Below, one piece after another: positions 33,233-41,585 of a stretch of DNA of 64,000 nucleotides (the first letter of the stretch is position 1; every line of letters starts with the position of its first letter). Below the pieces are notes generated by a model. The model made no database searches. It was given only the letters and a program-made list of their open reading frames with translations, and was not told the origin of the DNA. Both the position numbers and the translations under genes were made by a program. This DNA is from Citrobacter sp. On2M (lineage in GTDB: Bacteria > Pseudomonadota > Gammaproteobacteria > Enterobacterales > Enterobacteriaceae). The stretch spans positions 284,108 to 348,107 of the forward strand of contig NZ_WPCV01000003.1 of NCBI RefSeq assembly GCF_018035235.1, read 5' to 3'.

Positions 33233-33865
33233 TTACATTAACTCATGCATTTTTGCATAATCGATCAGCTCAACGATGGTGTGCAACCCGAGCTTGGAGT
33301 AGATATTAGCCTTGTGAGCACTAATCGTTTTATTGCTGAGTAACAACTGTTCAGCAATTTCCTTATTGGACAGACCGTTTGCCAGATAACGCAAAACCGT
33401 AACCTCGCGGTTAGAGAGCGGCATGTCATTCAGCACACCTTTTTGTGCATTTATATTGTTAATGAAGTTAAGGGTATCCGACGGAAAAAAAGAATATCCC
33501 GATAAAATCATTTTTACCGCATTATAGATATCATTGAGATCCTTTCGTTTACTGACAAAACCATTTGCACCGGCCCGGATAGCACGCCCGGCATAAAAAG
33601 ACTCAGATTTTGAGGATAGAAACAGTACCCGAGTTTTCTCCTGCAATGATTTTATTCTTTTGAGCAATGTAAACCCATCAGAGCCAGGTAGTTCAATATC
33701 CAGGATGACAAGATCGACGGGGTACGTGCGCAGATGTTCTATTGCCGTACGGCTGTCGTCGGTTTTCAATACTACCTGAATATTACTGTTTTTCTCGAGT
33801 AGTACTTCTATCGACATTCTGACAATAGGGTGTTCGTCCATAATGATAACGGATGCTGGTTTCAT
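33233..33865 (-). CDS. fimZ: Response regulator FimZ, activator of fimA
   Basis: This is a 210-residue NarL/FixJ-type regulator. The receiver domain has acidic D10, the phosphoacceptor D56 (VILDIELPG) and the conserved lysine in FLSSKSE. The LuxR-type helix-turn-helix (LSNREVTVLRYLANGLSNKEIAEQLLLSNKTISAH) is C-terminal. Salmonella FimZ activates the fimA promoter and flhDC repression. The start at 33865 (MKPASVII) matches the Salmonella length; an upstream ATG would add five residues. Confidence 0.93.
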   Translation of the reverse strand: MKPASVIIMDEHPIVRMSIEVLLEKNSNIQVVLKTDDSRTAIEHLRTYPVDLVILDIELPGSDGFTLLKRIKSLQEKTRVLFLSSKSESFYAGRAIRAGANGFVSKRKDLNDIYNAVKMILSGYSFFPSDTLNFINNINAQKGVLNDMPLSNREVTVLRYLANGLSNKEIAEQLLLSNKTISAHKANIYSKLGLHTIVELIDYAKMHELM

Positions 33866-34450
33866 TTTTGTATGCCTCAAACTGTTTGCGTATCTTGCGA
33901 ATTTGATAAAACATCAGGCGTTATAATATTGTCAAATAGCCAAGAATTGTTCTGAGGAGAATCGAATAAATATTATTTCATCCTTGTTTATTCGGTTGTT
34001 CTTCTGCAGAACAATGAATTTGTGGAAAATCCATTTCACACCGGGAAACTAACAATTAATCAGGAAACTAAGAGGATTATACCTGCTCTGTTCTTTCGGA
34101 AAAGACTTACGACATCCCGGATGTTAATGTCAGTTAGGATATTCTGAAAGTTCCAGATGTGTTAATGGCTATTGGTATTATTGATCTGTGGTTCGAATTA
34201 TGGCAGATTGAAAATTTTTTTTAAATGGTAAAAACAATACAATAGACTAATTGTTTAGGTTTTGTTAAGACTGAAATTATGCTTTTTTATATCGAAATGC
34301 ACAGAATCAGTAAGGTTAACTGTGAAAGTGGTACCAGATATAATACCAGGAATAGTTGTAAATATTAAATATTTGTAAAAATTAGATCTTTATTCTTATT
34401 CGAGAATAAGTAATTTCCTAAAAAATCTTATGGCACATAGGGTTATGATG
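33866..34450. other. Non-coding gap between fimZ and fimY
   Basis: This is a 585-bp, very AT-rich stretch with no convincing gene on either strand. It should contain the fimZ promoter reading left and the end of the fimY unit. Long runs such as the T tract near 34214 and A/T-only segments suggest H-NS binding, which is an inference. Confidence 0.6.
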
Positions 34451-35173
34451 TTAAATTAAATGAAGAGAGGTAACGCTGAGGCGGTGTATCAGATGCAAAA
34501 ATCGCTGTCTGTTGGGCAATCCCAGGCGCGTAATCAACTGGTTCAGGCGATAGATGATACGGTGGTAGGGTTGCGCTTGTAATAATGCAATATTTTTTAA
34601 TGAGTTACCTTGTAAAAGTAAGGTAATCATCTCCCAATCGAGCTGATTAATGCACCTTGAGTGAAAATAATTTGGAACCGGAGATAATAAGGCTATACGT
34701 ATCTCAGGGAGGTGTAAATTGCGTGACAAGATATAGAATGGACCGGACAGTGAAATAAAGGTAGTCAGATCGTCATCACGACTGGGAAGCATTATGAAGA
34801 TCTGAATGTCACTACGCTGCTTAATTAGCTGGCGCAAACATTCAAGTATATCGAAATAAGGAGTTGTTAAGCTTTCTATGTCAATCACAAACTGGCTAAT
34901 TACCGACTCCTGGATGCTGAGTAAGGCCGACTCAACGCTCTGGAAGATCGCCGTACGAGTACCTGAGAATAAATGTCGACTTAGTGCATAGGCCAGGTAG
35001 TAGTCTGTTGTGATTATCGCCTGAGATATAGTGTCGTCCGGTAAATTATGTTCGAGTTTTTGCGCCAGATACTCGAGCCGGTCAAATACTTGTGAGGTAC
35101 AGTGGGGATATTGCCAGGTACAGTTAGGGTTTCGTATGCGGCGATAGCGATCCCGGCGTTTTGCGCTGTGCAT
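34451..35173 (-). CDS. fimY: Fimbrial regulator FimY
   Basis: This is a 240-residue LuxR-like protein matching Salmonella FimY in length and position. The C-terminal segment (NQLDWEMITLLLQGNSLKNIALLQAQPYHRIIYRLNQLITRLG) is the helix-turn-helix; the N-terminal half shows no phosphoacceptor signature. FimY works with FimZ to activate fimbrial expression. In Salmonella its translation depends on the argU (fimU) tRNA, which is also encoded next door here. Confidence 0.9.
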   Translation of the reverse strand: MHSAKRRDRYRRIRNPNCTWQYPHCTSQVFDRLEYLAQKLEHNLPDDTISQAIITTDYYLAYALSRHLFSGTRTAIFQSVESALLSIQESVISQFVIDIESLTTPYFDILECLRQLIKQRSDIQIFIMLPSRDDDLTTFISLSGPFYILSRNLHLPEIRIALLSPVPNYFHSRCINQLDWEMITLLLQGNSLKNIALLQAQPYHRIIYRLNQLITRLGLPNRQRFLHLIHRLSVTSLHLI

Positions 35174-35557
35174 CCTTTTTCATTCCATTTCTGTTGCGGC
35201 AGGTCTGGATAAATTGCTGACTATAAACATCCCTGACCCAAATTTTTTCCAGCGTAAGGGTTATGTCCTTGTGCCGTTGGGTTTCAGTACTTCAACAATC
35301 ATCAGACTGGCAATTGCGTATCTCATCAGAATAATCTGCCGGAAATTTTCTGGTGTCTTACTCAATGCCCAAAAGATCGTTTTATCCAGTTCAACCTCTC
35401 TCTGATATTAGATAAAATATTACCGGGTGTGTCTTTCTGTTACTCCGGAAATAGTATTTCTGGATTATTCTGGCAGTCTGAGGATAGGTACAGTAGGAGC
35501 CGATACTTAATTGAGGATGAGATATTTCTCAATAAAAATTAGGCAGAGATATCCCGT
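35174..35557. other. Gap between fimY and fimW
   Basis: This is a 384-bp AT-rich stretch. Salmonella carries an EAL-domain-like gene (STM0551) between fimY and fimW; I find no recognisable EAL sequence here. A 63-codon open frame on the top strand (35214-35405) lacks a ribosome site and protein-like composition. The fimY promoter probably lies here. Confidence 0.55.
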
Positions 35558-36151
35558 CTAATTTTGTAGAAAATTCAGATGGGCGCGGATGTATCTTAAG
35601 AATTGCTGATCGTTTTTCACATGCAGCTTTTTCATTATGCCGCGTCGAGTCGCTTTGGCCTGAAGATCGCTAATTGAGAGCAGGTGAGCCGTTTCGGCTA
35701 AGGTGTATCCGCTGGCGAGAAACATTAAGAACTGGCGTTCTGCGACAGAAAAGTTGCGGGTAGTGCAGTAATGGCAGATAGTCGCAGGTACGCTGTGGCG
35801 CAGCGCGCGTTTTTGCAGGATGAGGACCAGTTTTTTGGTTATCTCATCTACGTCATCTTCCCGATAGATTAGCGGCAACATGTACAGGCAGGGTCTGAAC
35901 ATCAGCTTATCTTTATCGTTTTTGCTACAGATAACCACCCTGTGTTGGCGCCTGGTGTGGACCGGAACCTGGTAGCAATCGGCGCTGAGCCAATCTTCAT
36001 CCAGTGAGATAAACGCGATTTCAGCGCGATCGATATCCTCGACAGGCAAAAAGCAAATCTCCTGATGCCACTGATTCGCCAGGTGGGAGATGATGATTTT
36101 CAGTCCATGTTCGAAGTGACTGTTTTCTTCCTTGATGGCAATACTTAACAT
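35558..36151 (-). CDS. fimW: Fimbrial repressor FimW
   Basis: This is a 197-residue protein with a C-terminal LuxR-type helix-turn-helix (FSVAERQFLMFLASGYTLAETAHLLSISDLQAKATRRGIMKKL). It corresponds to Salmonella FimW, which lowers fim expression by acting on FimZ. The N-terminal half looks like a degenerate receiver domain (acidic EENS and FISLDEDW, no certain phosphoacceptor). Confidence 0.9.
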   Translation of the reverse strand: MLSIAIKEENSHFEHGLKIIISHLANQWHQEICFLPVEDIDRAEIAFISLDEDWLSADCYQVPVHTRRQHRVVICSKNDKDKLMFRPCLYMLPLIYREDDVDEITKKLVLILQKRALRHSVPATICHYCTTRNFSVAERQFLMFLASGYTLAETAHLLSISDLQAKATRRGIMKKLHVKNDQQFLRYIRAHLNFLQN

Positions 36152-36341
36152 TAAAGAGTTCCTGAACCGCTGGAGAGGGATAAAGGAATGTTAAGCAAAA
36201 TCATAAATATTCTAAATACATGTATCCCTAAATCTAACGTTTTGTGAGCTGAGTTGTTACCAGGTGATTTCCTGGATACCTTTGAACAAGCAGAAAAAAT
36301 CAACATTCGTACACTTCGTCAGCAACCGAAATCAAAAGGCA

Positions 36342-36369
36342 TTGACTCAGCAGGCGCTGACCGTATAAT
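36342..36369 (+). promoter_or_regulatory. argU promoter
   Basis: TTGACT (36342-36347), a 16-bp spacer and a perfect TATAAT (36364-36369) are followed by a GC-rich discriminator (CACGCG). This is the form of a stable-RNA promoter. It lies 38 bp before the tRNA. Confidence 0.9.
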
Positions 36370-36407
36370 TCACGCGTTTCATCTGCATGAAGTAATCACT
36401 TCGCAAT

Positions 36408-36484
36408 GCGCCCTTAGCTCAGTTGGATAGAGCAACGGCCTTCTAAGCCGTAGGTCGTAGGTTCGAATCCTACAGGGCGTACCA
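36408..36484 (+). tRNA. argU: tRNA-Arg (anticodon TCT), argU/fimU
   Basis: This is a 77-nt cloverleaf with encoded CCA. Acceptor arms GCGCCCT and AGGGCGT pair, the T arm contains GGTTCGAATCC, and the anticodon loop CTTCTAA gives UCU. It decodes AGA/AGG. In Salmonella it is called fimU because fim expression needs it. The prophage integrase gene begins 15 bp beyond, so the 3' half is the integration site. Confidence 0.97.
36455..36484 (+). other. Inferred left attachment site (attL) in argU
   Basis: A DLP12-type integrase, whose relatives use argU, ends 15 bp from the tRNA. The core should be the T-arm-to-CCA end of the gene, regenerated by the phage. The matching copy would lie to the right of this window, so the boundaries cannot be shown here. 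Confidence 0.55.
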
Positions 36485-36499
36485 TTATATTTCAGTAAC

Positions 36500-37663
36500 T
36501 TACCCATTTTCCGCAAACTCCTTACTTTCCAGATGGGACATATTTGGGACATCATCACTAAAAATCGAGTCAATTTGCTTCGCGTGTTCCGTTAAATGGT
36601 TCGGCGCAAGGTGAGCGTATCGACGTACCATTTCGATGCTCTCCCATCCCCCCATCTCCTGCAAAACAGAAAGCGGTACTCCGGACTGAATCAGCCAACT
36701 TGCCCATGTATGCCTCAGGTCGTGGAAGCGGAAATCTTCAATTCCAGCCCTGCGGCAAGCTGCGTTCCATGCCCGCCGATCATCGACACGCATCTTTCTG
36801 ACGGTAGGTGTCTTTGAGCCATCTGGCCGGATGCCTTCTTTCGTATGCACGAACACCCATTTATGATGCTTACCAATCTGGTCACGCAAAACCTTACAGG
36901 CAGTATCATTCAGCGCTACGCCAATAGCGCGATTTGACTTACTGTCTTCAGGATTTACCCAGGCAACTCGACGCTGCATGTCGATCTGCTGCCATTCCAT
37001 ATTGATAATGTTCGAACGACGTAGGCCGGTTGCCAGCGCAAACTTAACAACCGACTTAAGCGGCTCAGGACATTCATCAATCAGCCTTTTCGCCTCATCA
37101 GCCTCAAGCCACCTGACGCGCTTATTGCGCACCGATGGAACCTTGATCACCGGAGCTTTCTCCAGCCATTTCCAGTCACGTTCTGCCGACCGCAGAATTG
37201 CCTTCATCAATGCCAGATGTTTGGCCTTGGTAGAGGTAGTGACCGGTTTAGCTGAATAGACTGGCACTGGTTCTCCATTCTTTTGCGCCGCTGCAGCTTT
37301 TATTTTCCATATCTCAAGCTGCTTGCGGTTGCTCATCTTGTTCACTGCTGAGTAAATCTTTTGCTCGGTCACATCCTTTAACCGGATCCCCTCAAAATGC
37401 GCCAGCCAGAAAGCCATACGGCTGCGGTCATCCTTCAGTGATTTCTTCTCTGCCTTTTCCTCCAGCCATCGCATGCAGGCATCATCAAACGTTACATCAG
37501 GGAAATCCCCAAGCCGGTCTACTCGCCACAATTCAGCTTTGCGCTTGTCATGTAGCTCAGTAGCGAGCCGCTTATCGGAAGTCCCAAGGCTTTCCTTAAT
37601 TCGCTTCCCGCCCGGTGTCGAGTAGGACGCGTACCATATTTCACCTCTGCGGAAGAGTGACAT
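36500..37663 (-). CDS. int: Prophage tyrosine integrase (DLP12/argU type)
   Basis: This is a 387-residue site-specific recombinase with an SAM-like N-terminal core-binding domain and a C-terminal catalytic domain. Catalytic residues are R215 (TGLRRSN), H314-x-x-R317 (FHDLRH), W340 and the nucleophile Y349 (RRYAHL). It is very close to the DLP12 integrase, same length, which integrates at argU. It is the last gene of the leftward operon. Its first 145 bp overlap xis in another frame. Confidence 0.96.
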   Translation of the reverse strand: MSLFRRGEIWYASYSTPGGKRIKESLGTSDKRLATELHDKRKAELWRVDRLGDFPDVTFDDACMRWLEEKAEKKSLKDDRSRMAFWLAHFEGIRLKDVTEQKIYSAVNKMSNRKQLEIWKIKAAAAQKNGEPVPVYSAKPVTTSTKAKHLALMKAILRSAERDWKWLEKAPVIKVPSVRNKRVRWLEADEAKRLIDECPEPLKSVVKFALATGLRRSNIINMEWQQIDMQRRVAWVNPEDSKSNRAIGVALNDTACKVLRDQIGKHHKWVFVHTKEGIRPDGSKTPTVRKMRVDDRRAWNAACRRAGIEDFRFHDLRHTWASWLIQSGVPLSVLQEMGGWESIEMVRRYAHLAPNHLTEHAKQIDSIFSDDVPNMSHLESKEFAENG

Positions 37664-37890
37664 TGTTTTTCCTCTGTTATGCCATCACCCGCGCTCACGG
37701 CGACAGTATGCAGCGGAGAGTTAAGCGCCGCAATGCAGGCCTGTCGGGTAGTGAGGTAAGGAGATTTAGGTTTTGCGGGGTCTTTGCGTGTTGCTTGCAG
37801 TCGGCCTGAGCGGATCCAGTTGGTGGCTGTCGGTCTGGATATCTGAAGAAATGCGCAGGCCTCATCGAGTGTGAGGCTGTGTGATTCCAT
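37519..37890 (-). CDS. xis: Excisionase-like HTH protein
   Basis: This is a 123-residue protein with a MerR/Xis-like helix-turn-helix near its start ([22 protein letters not shown]). The ATG at 37890 follows AGGAGATACC; the longer frame to 38064 has no ribosome site. The C-terminal third overlaps the start of int in a different frame, as with xis/int in other lambdoid phages. Excision control is inferred from position and fold. Confidence 0.7.
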   Translation of the reverse strand: MESHSLTLDEACAFLQISRPTATNWIRSGRLQATRKDPAKPKSPYLTTRQACIAALNSPLHTVAVSAGDGITEEKQCHSSAEVKYGTRPTRHRAGSELRKALGLPISGSLLSYMTSAKLNCGE

Positions 37891-37901
37891 GGTATCTCCT
37901 G

Positions 37902-37994
37902 TCAGCAAGAGACTACATACAGAGCTACAGAACAGGAGATGAATGCGATGATTAGCGCAGCAAAAAATATCTTCGCAGACTTGGTGTGTTTCAT
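37902..37994 (-). CDS. Possible 30-residue membrane peptide
   Basis: The peptide begins MKHTKSAK and then has one hydrophobic segment (IFFAALIIAFISCSVALYVV). A GGAG ribosome site stands at suitable distance from the ATG at 37994. It lies just before xis in the same direction. Peptides of this form can be small regulators or membrane toxins, but nothing identifies this one. Could be fortuitous. Confidence 0.35.
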   Translation of the reverse strand: MKHTKSAKIFFAALIIAFISCSVALYVVSC

Positions 37995-38007
37995 ACTTTT
38001 CTCCAGG

Positions 38008-38032
38008 CAAAAAGAAGCCCGGCGAACCGGGC
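38008..38032 (-). terminator. Intrinsic terminator in the left operon
   Basis: GCCCGG and CCGGGC arms with a 4-base loop, followed on the reverse strand by TTCTTTTT. It lies between the PP-loop gene and xis/int, so passage into int needs antitermination or readthrough. Confidence 0.8.
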
Positions 38033-38098
38033 AAATTGGGGATAACGTGGCAGTGCATTCGCACCCAATAGCCAGCTCATAACTGGCTATCAGTTGCG

Positions 38099-38956
38099 TC
38101 AAACAAAGCATTGTCCGCTGTCACAGAACTGAATCAGGTCCATCTGGGTATTCTTCCCTCCACTAGGTTTAAGCGGGGCCTCAGCTAACGGTACGCCGTA
38201 CTTAGTCAGCCACAGGTGCGGCCACAGTTTCTGAATCTCTTTCTCATGAGCACATGCTCTCGCGAAGTCTTCAGGAACGTGGTTCTTCATGAATAGCCAT
38301 AGGTCGTCATCTCGGTTTGGGCACATCCAGCAGAGAGAGGCAGGAGGAGTAGGCAGTCCATAATCCTCGACACACTGGATAGCCATTTGCTTTGTCATCA
38401 TCATCTCGATTAGCGGGTACCGGCGCTGCCATTTTCCTGGAGGGAACTTTGCACGCCTCTGAGCTTCTTCGATGCTGATTCCAAGCCAAGTATCGACGCC
38501 TCGTTCCGTGAGATACTTCTCTCCAAATCGATCATTGAGATACCGATGGATAACTTCTGTTTTCCACTTAATGGAGCAGAAAGCCGGCTGCTTTCCTGAG
38601 CACTGGCCTCGAATATCCCGGCCTTCGTACTCAGTGAAATATCCTGGTAGTGGAGCATCCTCATCACTGCCGATCAGGTCGTAGGTGGCATACCTGCTCT
38701 TTGGGATGATCTGGTACTCAACACCCATTTCCTCGCATAGAGGGGCAATGTATTTCCTCTGATACTCGAAAACATTGCTGGCTTCCCGCTCCGTGTCAGA
38801 CATAACGATGATGTCTGGCTTTGGGAGTACGCCGGCATGAATCAGGCAGATGATGGCGTTACTTTGCGTTCCCCCACCTGAAGACAAAACATTGAAGCGT
38901 TCTGGTCGGTGATTGAAATTTTTCTGGGGAATGAAGTTTTTCGTAAACCCTGGCAT
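38099..38956 (-). CDS. Phage PP-loop (PAPS reductase-like) protein
   Basis: This is a 285-residue protein of the adenine-nucleotide alpha-hydrolase superfamily. The PP-loop LSSGGGTQSNAI is near residue 25. Cysteines occur in QCSGKQPAFCS and in ASLCWMCPNRDDD, a spacing suggesting a metal or Fe-S site. Relatives activate substrates by adenylation (PAPS reductase, tRNA thiolation, DNA phosphorothioation DndC). Its target in phages is unknown. Start 38956 is chosen because GGAGGT stands directly upstream; the ATG five codons earlier lies in the terminator stem. Confidence 0.75.
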   Translation of the reverse strand: MPGFTKNFIPQKNFNHRPERFNVLSSGGGTQSNAIICLIHAGVLPKPDIIVMSDTEREASNVFEYQRKYIAPLCEEMGVEYQIIPKSRYATYDLIGSDEDAPLPGYFTEYEGRDIRGQCSGKQPAFCSIKWKTEVIHRYLNDRFGEKYLTERGVDTWLGISIEEAQRRAKFPPGKWQRRYPLIEMMMTKQMAIQCVEDYGLPTPPASLCWMCPNRDDDLWLFMKNHVPEDFARACAHEKEIQKLWPHLWLTKYGVPLAEAPLKPSGGKNTQMDLIQFCDSGQCFV

Positions 38957-38971
38957 AAAACCTCCGGGCAT

Positions 38972-38992
38972 AAAAAAAGCCCTTCAGGGCTT
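38972..38992 (-). terminator. Intrinsic terminator before the PP-loop gene
   Basis: On the reverse strand AGCCCTGAAGGGCT is followed by seven T. It falls between the DUF4222 gene and the PP-loop gene. Confidence 0.85.
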
Positions 38993-39001
38993 ATGTTTTG
39001 A

Positions 39002-39241
39002 TTATGCCGCCCGCATAGCGCGGAGGCGTTTTAAGTGTTCTGCTGTTTCGATTTCTTCGGCGATCCGCTCGGCCTGTGCTTTTGTCAGCGGCTCGAATTC
39101 ATGCTGAAAGCGGCCCATGCTGGCAATGCAGGTGCGACCGTTTCGGATGTAGTGGATGACTTCGTGGGTAGAGCGGAGGATTTTGCAGGGTACGCCGAAA
39201 TCATCGGCGTACCAGGTATTAGGCTGGATTATCCTGAACAT
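39002..39241 (-). CDS. DUF4222 phage protein
   Basis: This 79-residue small phage protein matches DUF4222 (FRIIQPNTWYADDFGVPCKILRS then HEFEPLTKAQAERIAEEIE). Function is unknown. It overlaps the end of the upstream ASCH-like gene by 23 bp, and a terminator follows it directly. Confidence 0.75.
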   Translation of the reverse strand: MFRIIQPNTWYADDFGVPCKILRSTHEVIHYIRNGRTCIASMGRFQHEFEPLTKAQAERIAEEIETAEHLKRLRAMRAA

Positions 39242-39899
39242 TGGGCACCACCTTAAATTCGATTACCCAGACCCAAGGGTTGGACTGCCAGCCGTCTTCG
39301 CCATAGATGGACTTCCACAGATTTTCCCACACCTGAAAGCCATAAGTGGCAGGGCGGAAGTCGTAAAGACCACAGCCGATTTCCTTACAGATATCCCCAA
39401 GGGTAATGACCTGCAATCGCTCAACTCGCAAACCGGTAATTTCCAGCATTAGACGACTGGCCCAGCGCGGCATGTGAATTGATGGACGCCAGCCGCAATG
39501 CAGATTATCGTCAGCATCGTAAAACTCTGGCGCAGGCTTACCATCAGCCCTGTAGACACAAAATTCTGGCTTCTCAAATTTAGAACTGTCTTCGAGATAC
39601 GACTCCATGTGTTCGTAATCGAATAGCGGCCCCTGATAGGTCTCGCGCACCCAGATGCGATCGCCAACTTCTCCATAAGGACAGCCGAACACTTTTGAAC
39701 GCATCTTTAGGCCGCGCGCATCTGACTGCGACCAAAAATACTTCCCGTTATCTCTACCATTTTTGGAGTCAATTACCCGGCGCAATCCCATCTCTGAATG
39801 CTCTGGCTGAATCGCCATAATCCGCCGCGTCTGCGTCTTGCCGCCGTCTAGGATGGCGCGCACCATCTCGCCGTTAAAAATCATTCCGCGCTCTTTCAC
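39219..39899 (-). CDS. ASCH-like phage protein
   Basis: This is a 226-residue protein. The start MKERGMIFNGEMVRAILDGGKTQTRR followed by DRIWVRETYQ, HMPRWASRLMLEITGLRVERLQ and a C-terminal WVWVIEFK are typical of an ASCH/PUA-like fold family common in lambdoid early regions. The fold suggests binding of nucleic acid or nucleotides; the biological role is unknown. It overlaps both neighbours. Confidence 0.7.
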   Translation of the reverse strand: MKERGMIFNGEMVRAILDGGKTQTRRIMAIQPEHSEMGLRRVIDSKNGRDNGKYFWSQSDARGLKMRSKVFGCPYGEVGDRIWVRETYQGPLFDYEHMESYLEDSSKFEKPEFCVYRADGKPAPEFYDADDNLHCGWRPSIHMPRWASRLMLEITGLRVERLQVITLGDICKEIGCGLYDFRPATYGFQVWENLWKSIYGEDGWQSNPWVWVIEFKVVPNVQDNPA

Positions 39900-40117
39900 T
39901 GGGTCCCCCTCTGCTTATTCTTTAGTTCGATAACACCCTGGCATTCCGCGCACGTCTGGCAGCCGGGAACGGCAGCGCGCCGCGGCTCGGGAATCGGTTC
40001 GTCGCATTCCGCGCAATGCTCAGCTGATACGGCGTTGTGGTCGATGCGGTGAGCGGAGAGGGCGGCGTTACGCTGAAGCTCTTCAATCTCTGCTGCGGTA
40101 TCGATGATGTCGGCCAT
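39896..40117 (-). CDS. TraR/DksA-type zinc finger protein
   Basis: This is a 73-residue protein with a C4 zinc finger (HCAECDEPIPEPRRAAVPG then CQTCAEC), the TraR/DksA family C terminus. Such phage proteins may bind the RNA polymerase secondary channel. The start at 40117 (MADIIDTAAEIEELQRNAAL) is preferred because it gives the family's usual N terminus. The upstream part of the open frame runs within the neighbouring gene. Confidence 0.8.
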   Translation of the reverse strand: MADIIDTAAEIEELQRNAALSAHRIDHNAVSAEHCAECDEPIPEPRRAAVPGCQTCAECQGVIELKNKQRGTQ

Positions 40118-40118
40118 G

Positions 40119-40544
40119 TTATGCGTCCCAGTTGATGCCAGCAGACACAAGCTGTCGGCAATGCCTGATGATTTGAGCGCGGTTGACTGTGCCAAGCCAC
40201 CATGGAGAGCAGTAAGGTGTAATGTCTATTTCAGCGTCCCAGCCAGCTTTATTGCGGGCATCCATCTCGCCTTCATGGTCGTGCGTCAGCATAATTAAAT
40301 GGTCGTGGAGCACGAAAAAGGCATCGTAACTATCGCACTCGCCAGTCCAGTAATCAGGGGAGCCCAAAAGGTGCCATTCGTCGTGATACACCGTTCCATG
40401 ACGGCCTTCGAAATCGCCATACTCAAGGGTGAAATCTTCGGAGTTAATGCTTCTTGGCCTTAGTTGAATAAGCAGTTCCATAGCCGATTTACTGAACTTC
40501 TTTTCAATGCGAGCCTTACGGTTTGTGAACTTGTAGCGAGCCAT
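40119..40544 (-). CDS. Hypothetical early phage protein
   Basis: This is a 141-residue protein beginning MARYKFTNRKARIEKKFSKS, basic at the N terminus, with many aromatic residues and histidines (FFVLHDHLIMLTHDHEGE). No family recognised. Start at 40544 follows GGGAG; the ATG two codons upstream in some readings is really TTG. Confidence 0.6.
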   Translation of the reverse strand: MARYKFTNRKARIEKKFSKSAMELLIQLRPRSINSEDFTLEYGDFEGRHGTVYHDEWHLLGSPDYWTGECDSYDAFFVLHDHLIMLTHDHEGEMDARNKAGWDAEIDITPYCSPWWLGTVNRAQIIRHCRQLVSAGINWDA

Positions 40545-40598
40545 AGTCAATGCTCCCGAAACTGTCGGTTAATTCGGTTGAAGGTGAACTCTAGAAAA

Positions 40599-40622
40599 TA
40601 AAAAGGCCGCCTTAGCGACCTT
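40599..40622 (-). terminator. Intrinsic terminator in the left operon
   Basis: On the reverse strand AAGGTCGC-TAAG-GCGGCCTT is followed by TTTATTTT. A nearly identical copy occurs at 44113-44137. Confidence 0.85.
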
Positions 40623-40641
40623 GTGATTCGTTTGGTTAGCG

Positions 40642-41094
40642 TCATGCGTCCTCCGGTTTATGCTTATCCCATCCATTGCGCTCAATATTCACAGCCAGCC
40701 GCTTATCTCCGACCTCTTCGATACTCCGACCGGTAATCTCTGCTACTTCTGCGTTGGTGTAGCGCATGAGTGCAGCCAGTTCACATGCAGTCCATTCACG
40801 CATAGTTAATCCTCCTGAGCGTGCCAGTGAGTTGCGTTTGCTTCTGACTGAGTAAATGGAGCGACCGGTTGCCGTTGCTATCTCTTCCACTGAGAATCGA
40901 CCGAACAGATATAGCTCGGCTGCCGTCCATGGCTTACCGGTCATCTTGCTGATAAGTGGTGCGCCGATACGTGATGCCTGGCGAGCGACTGCCGATTCGG
41001 AACGCTCAAGCTTTTCTGCAATAATCTGAATCGGCATAGTTCTGCCAACTTCATGCAAAAACAGGTTTTCCCACGGTTGCCAAAGTTCGCTCAT
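40642..41094 (-). CDS. Triple helix-turn-helix repeat phage protein
   Basis: This is a 150-residue protein made of three similar units: WQPWENLFLHEVGRT..RSESAVARQASRIG, WTAAELYLFGRFSVEEIATATGRSIYSVRSKRNSLA (in part) and EWTACELAALMRYTNAEVAEITGRS. Each has a W at the start and a C-terminal recognition-helix-like segment, like tandem Myb/SANT or HTH modules. DNA binding is therefore likely. No named family is recognised. Confidence 0.6.
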   Translation of the reverse strand: MSELWQPWENLFLHEVGRTMPIQIIAEKLERSESAVARQASRIGAPLISKMTGKPWTAAELYLFGRFSVEEIATATGRSIYSVRSKRNSLARSGGLTMREWTACELAALMRYTNAEVAEITGRSIEEVGDKRLAVNIERNGWDKHKPEDA

Positions 41095-41102
41095 CTCGCC
41101 TC

Positions 41103-41585
41103 CTATTTGATAATCAGAGAGGGTTTTCCGAGCTTGATATGAGCTCCTGGGATATCAATTCCGGCCTCAATCTGGTGCTTTATTGCCAACTTGTCAGGCT
41201 TGATTGTCGTTTCATACTCGACAAAATCAGGAGGAATGGCGTTAACATCAGTGATTTCAACAGACTTTGACGGGGCGCGAAGAGTTACCTGATGCAAACC
41301 TGCCTTCATGGACTTCTTCCCAGCAGTTTCAAGTGATCTGGCGACATACTCTTTAAGGCTTACTACGCGATTCTCAGATGCTTTTGCTCTCTCGATAAGT
41401 CGTCGAGCCTCTTCCTTGAGCGCCTCTGCATCGGCGAGTTCGTTTTTGCACACGGCAAGTATTTGCTCGACCTTTTCCTCAAGCTCCCATTCAATACCAT
41501 CAAGAGTGTCGGCGATCATTTCAGGCGGCATGTCTGAATCGGTAAGTTTGGCGAAGTCATTGGCGATCTGATAAAGATCGGTCAT
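41103..41585 (-). CDS. Siphovirus Gp157-like protein
   Basis: This is a 160-residue protein with a long helical first half (coiled coil about 30-85) and a beta-rich end (VEITDVNAIPPDFVEYETTIKPDKLAIKHQIEAG, in part), the Gp157 family. These genes regularly accompany phage recombination genes. It overlaps the recT stop by one base. Confidence 0.75.
   Translation of the reverse strand: MTDLYQIANDFAKLTDSDMPPEMIADTLDGIEWELEEKVEQILAVCKNELADAEALKEEARRLIERAKASENRVVSLKEYVARSLETAGKKSMKAGLHQVTLRAPSKSVEITDVNAIPPDFVEYETTIKPDKLAIKHQIEAGIDIPGAHIKLGKPSLIIK

Noticed and set aside
35214..35405. 63-codon open frame on the top strand between fimY and fimW
   Set aside because: No ribosome site, atypical composition and no similarity to known proteins; probably chance in AT-rich DNA.
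37902..37994. 30-residue peptide as a Hok/Gef toxin
   Set aside because: Hydrophobic helix only; it lacks the Hok C-terminal features and any sign of an antisense Sok RNA.
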